Positions 5,222 through 5,543 of a DNA stretch of 5,543 bases are shown piece after piece (the stretch's first letter is position 1; each line of letters begins with the position of its first letter). Position numbers and translations under genes: made by a program. The notes under the pieces are model-generated. The model was given only the letters and a program-made list of their open reading frames with translations, was not told the origin of the DNA and searched no databases. This stretch comes from Candidatus Woesearchaeota archaeon (GTDB lineage: Archaea; Nanobdellota; Nanobdellia; Woesearchaeales; CG1-02-33-12): positions 1 to 5,543 of the forward strand of contig JAFCEA010000045.1 of NCBI GenBank assembly GCA_017609385.1, in the 5' to 3' direction.

Positions 5222-5543
5222 TTAGCATGTGCCATGCATAATTGCACAGACTTTTTTATTGTTTTTTAGGGCATTATTATATTCTTTGCATGCAGCTCCT
5301 GTTTTTTCTATGATTAATTTTATTCCTTTACCATTAATAAATTCCTTTAGTTCATCACTAACATTAACAAGGCCTGATGCTCCTGTTCCAATAATAAAGA
5401 TTTCCGGTTTTTCAGCTACAAGGTCTTTTATATCATTTATAGTTATGTTGTGGCCATTTCTTCCAACCCAGCTGAAAACCTTATTATTTATTAGCTTTAT
5501 ATCCCATTTATGCTCTTTTCCATCTATTATGTAAGAACCAAAA
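5222..5543 (-). CDS. Mth938/NDUFAF3-like domain protein, 5' end cut by window edge
   Basis: The open frame enters from the right edge and gives 106 residues (beginning FGSYIIDGKE) before TAA at 5224-5222. It was recognised by FGSY-I-IDG at the start, FSWVGRNGHNI (23-33), NDIKDLV (36-42), the glycine-rich block IFIIGTGASGLVNVS (48-62), IKLIIEKTGAACKEYN (74-89) and the terminal IMHGTC (101-106). These match the Mth938 family of M. thermautotrophicus, which includes mitochondrial NDUFAF3, a complex I assembly factor. The family is about 115-125 residues, so only about ten N-terminal residues are missing. The archaeal function is not known; nothing here suggests a complex I context. It lies 51 bases upstream of alaS on the same strand. 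Confidence 0.87.
   Translation of the reverse strand, partial: FGSYIIDGKEHKWDIKLINNKVFSWVGRNGHNITINDIKDLVAEKPEIFIIGTGASGLVNVSDELKEFINGKGIKLIIEKTGAACKEYNNALKNNKKVCAIMHGTC

Noticed and set aside
5229..5534. Plus-strand open frame of 101 codons at the right edge
   Set aside because: It is antisense to the Mth938-like gene, which shows the conserved IIGTGASG and terminal H-x-TC blocks.

Overview
The window looks archaeal, from an AT-rich genome, perhaps a DPANN-type lineage such as Woesearchaeota or Pacearchaeota. The archaeal call rests on an archaeal-type alanyl-tRNA synthetase, an archaeal/eukaryotic-type uS15 ribosomal protein, an Nre-family DNA repair protein ending in a PCNA-binding motif, a tRNA-Gln gene interrupted by an intron at the archaeal 37/38 position with a bulge-helix-bulge fold, and BRE/TATA-like boxes about 25 bases before several starts. 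The lineage guess is weaker and rests mainly on the short AlaRS and the compact layout.

Left part (1-554): the start of rps15 runs off the left edge on the minus strand. It is preceded by a strong Shine-Dalgarno site and a leader that can fold into a three-way junction. Next comes intron-containing tRNA-Gln(UUG), also on the minus strand. A 78-base divergent promoter region then separates the tRNA from nre.

Middle (555-2641): nre on the plus strand converges on, and overlaps by 4 bases, a two-gene minus-strand operon. That operon encodes a DUF4258-like protein followed by a DUF2283 protein, a pairing that resembles a type II toxin-antitoxin module. Upstream of the operon lie two identical 22-base repeats, each containing a perfect 7-bp inverted repeat, which are candidate operator sites.

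Right part (2642-5543): alaS on the minus strand, complete but short at its C-terminus, is preceded by a nearly complete Mth938/NDUFAF3-like gene that runs off the right edge.

Most of the window is housekeeping: translation (rps15, tRNA-Gln, alaS) and DNA repair (nre). The putative toxin-antitoxin pair is the accessory element. Three protein genes (nre, the DUF4258-like gene, alaS) have a TATA-like box so close to the ATG that their mRNAs are probably leaderless, whereas rps15 and the internal DUF2283 gene have Shine-Dalgarno sites. No transposase, integrase or CRISPR array is visible. The best leads for something undescribed are the rps15 leader fold, the twin palindromes with the putative TA pair, and the alternative hairpin in the tRNA intron.
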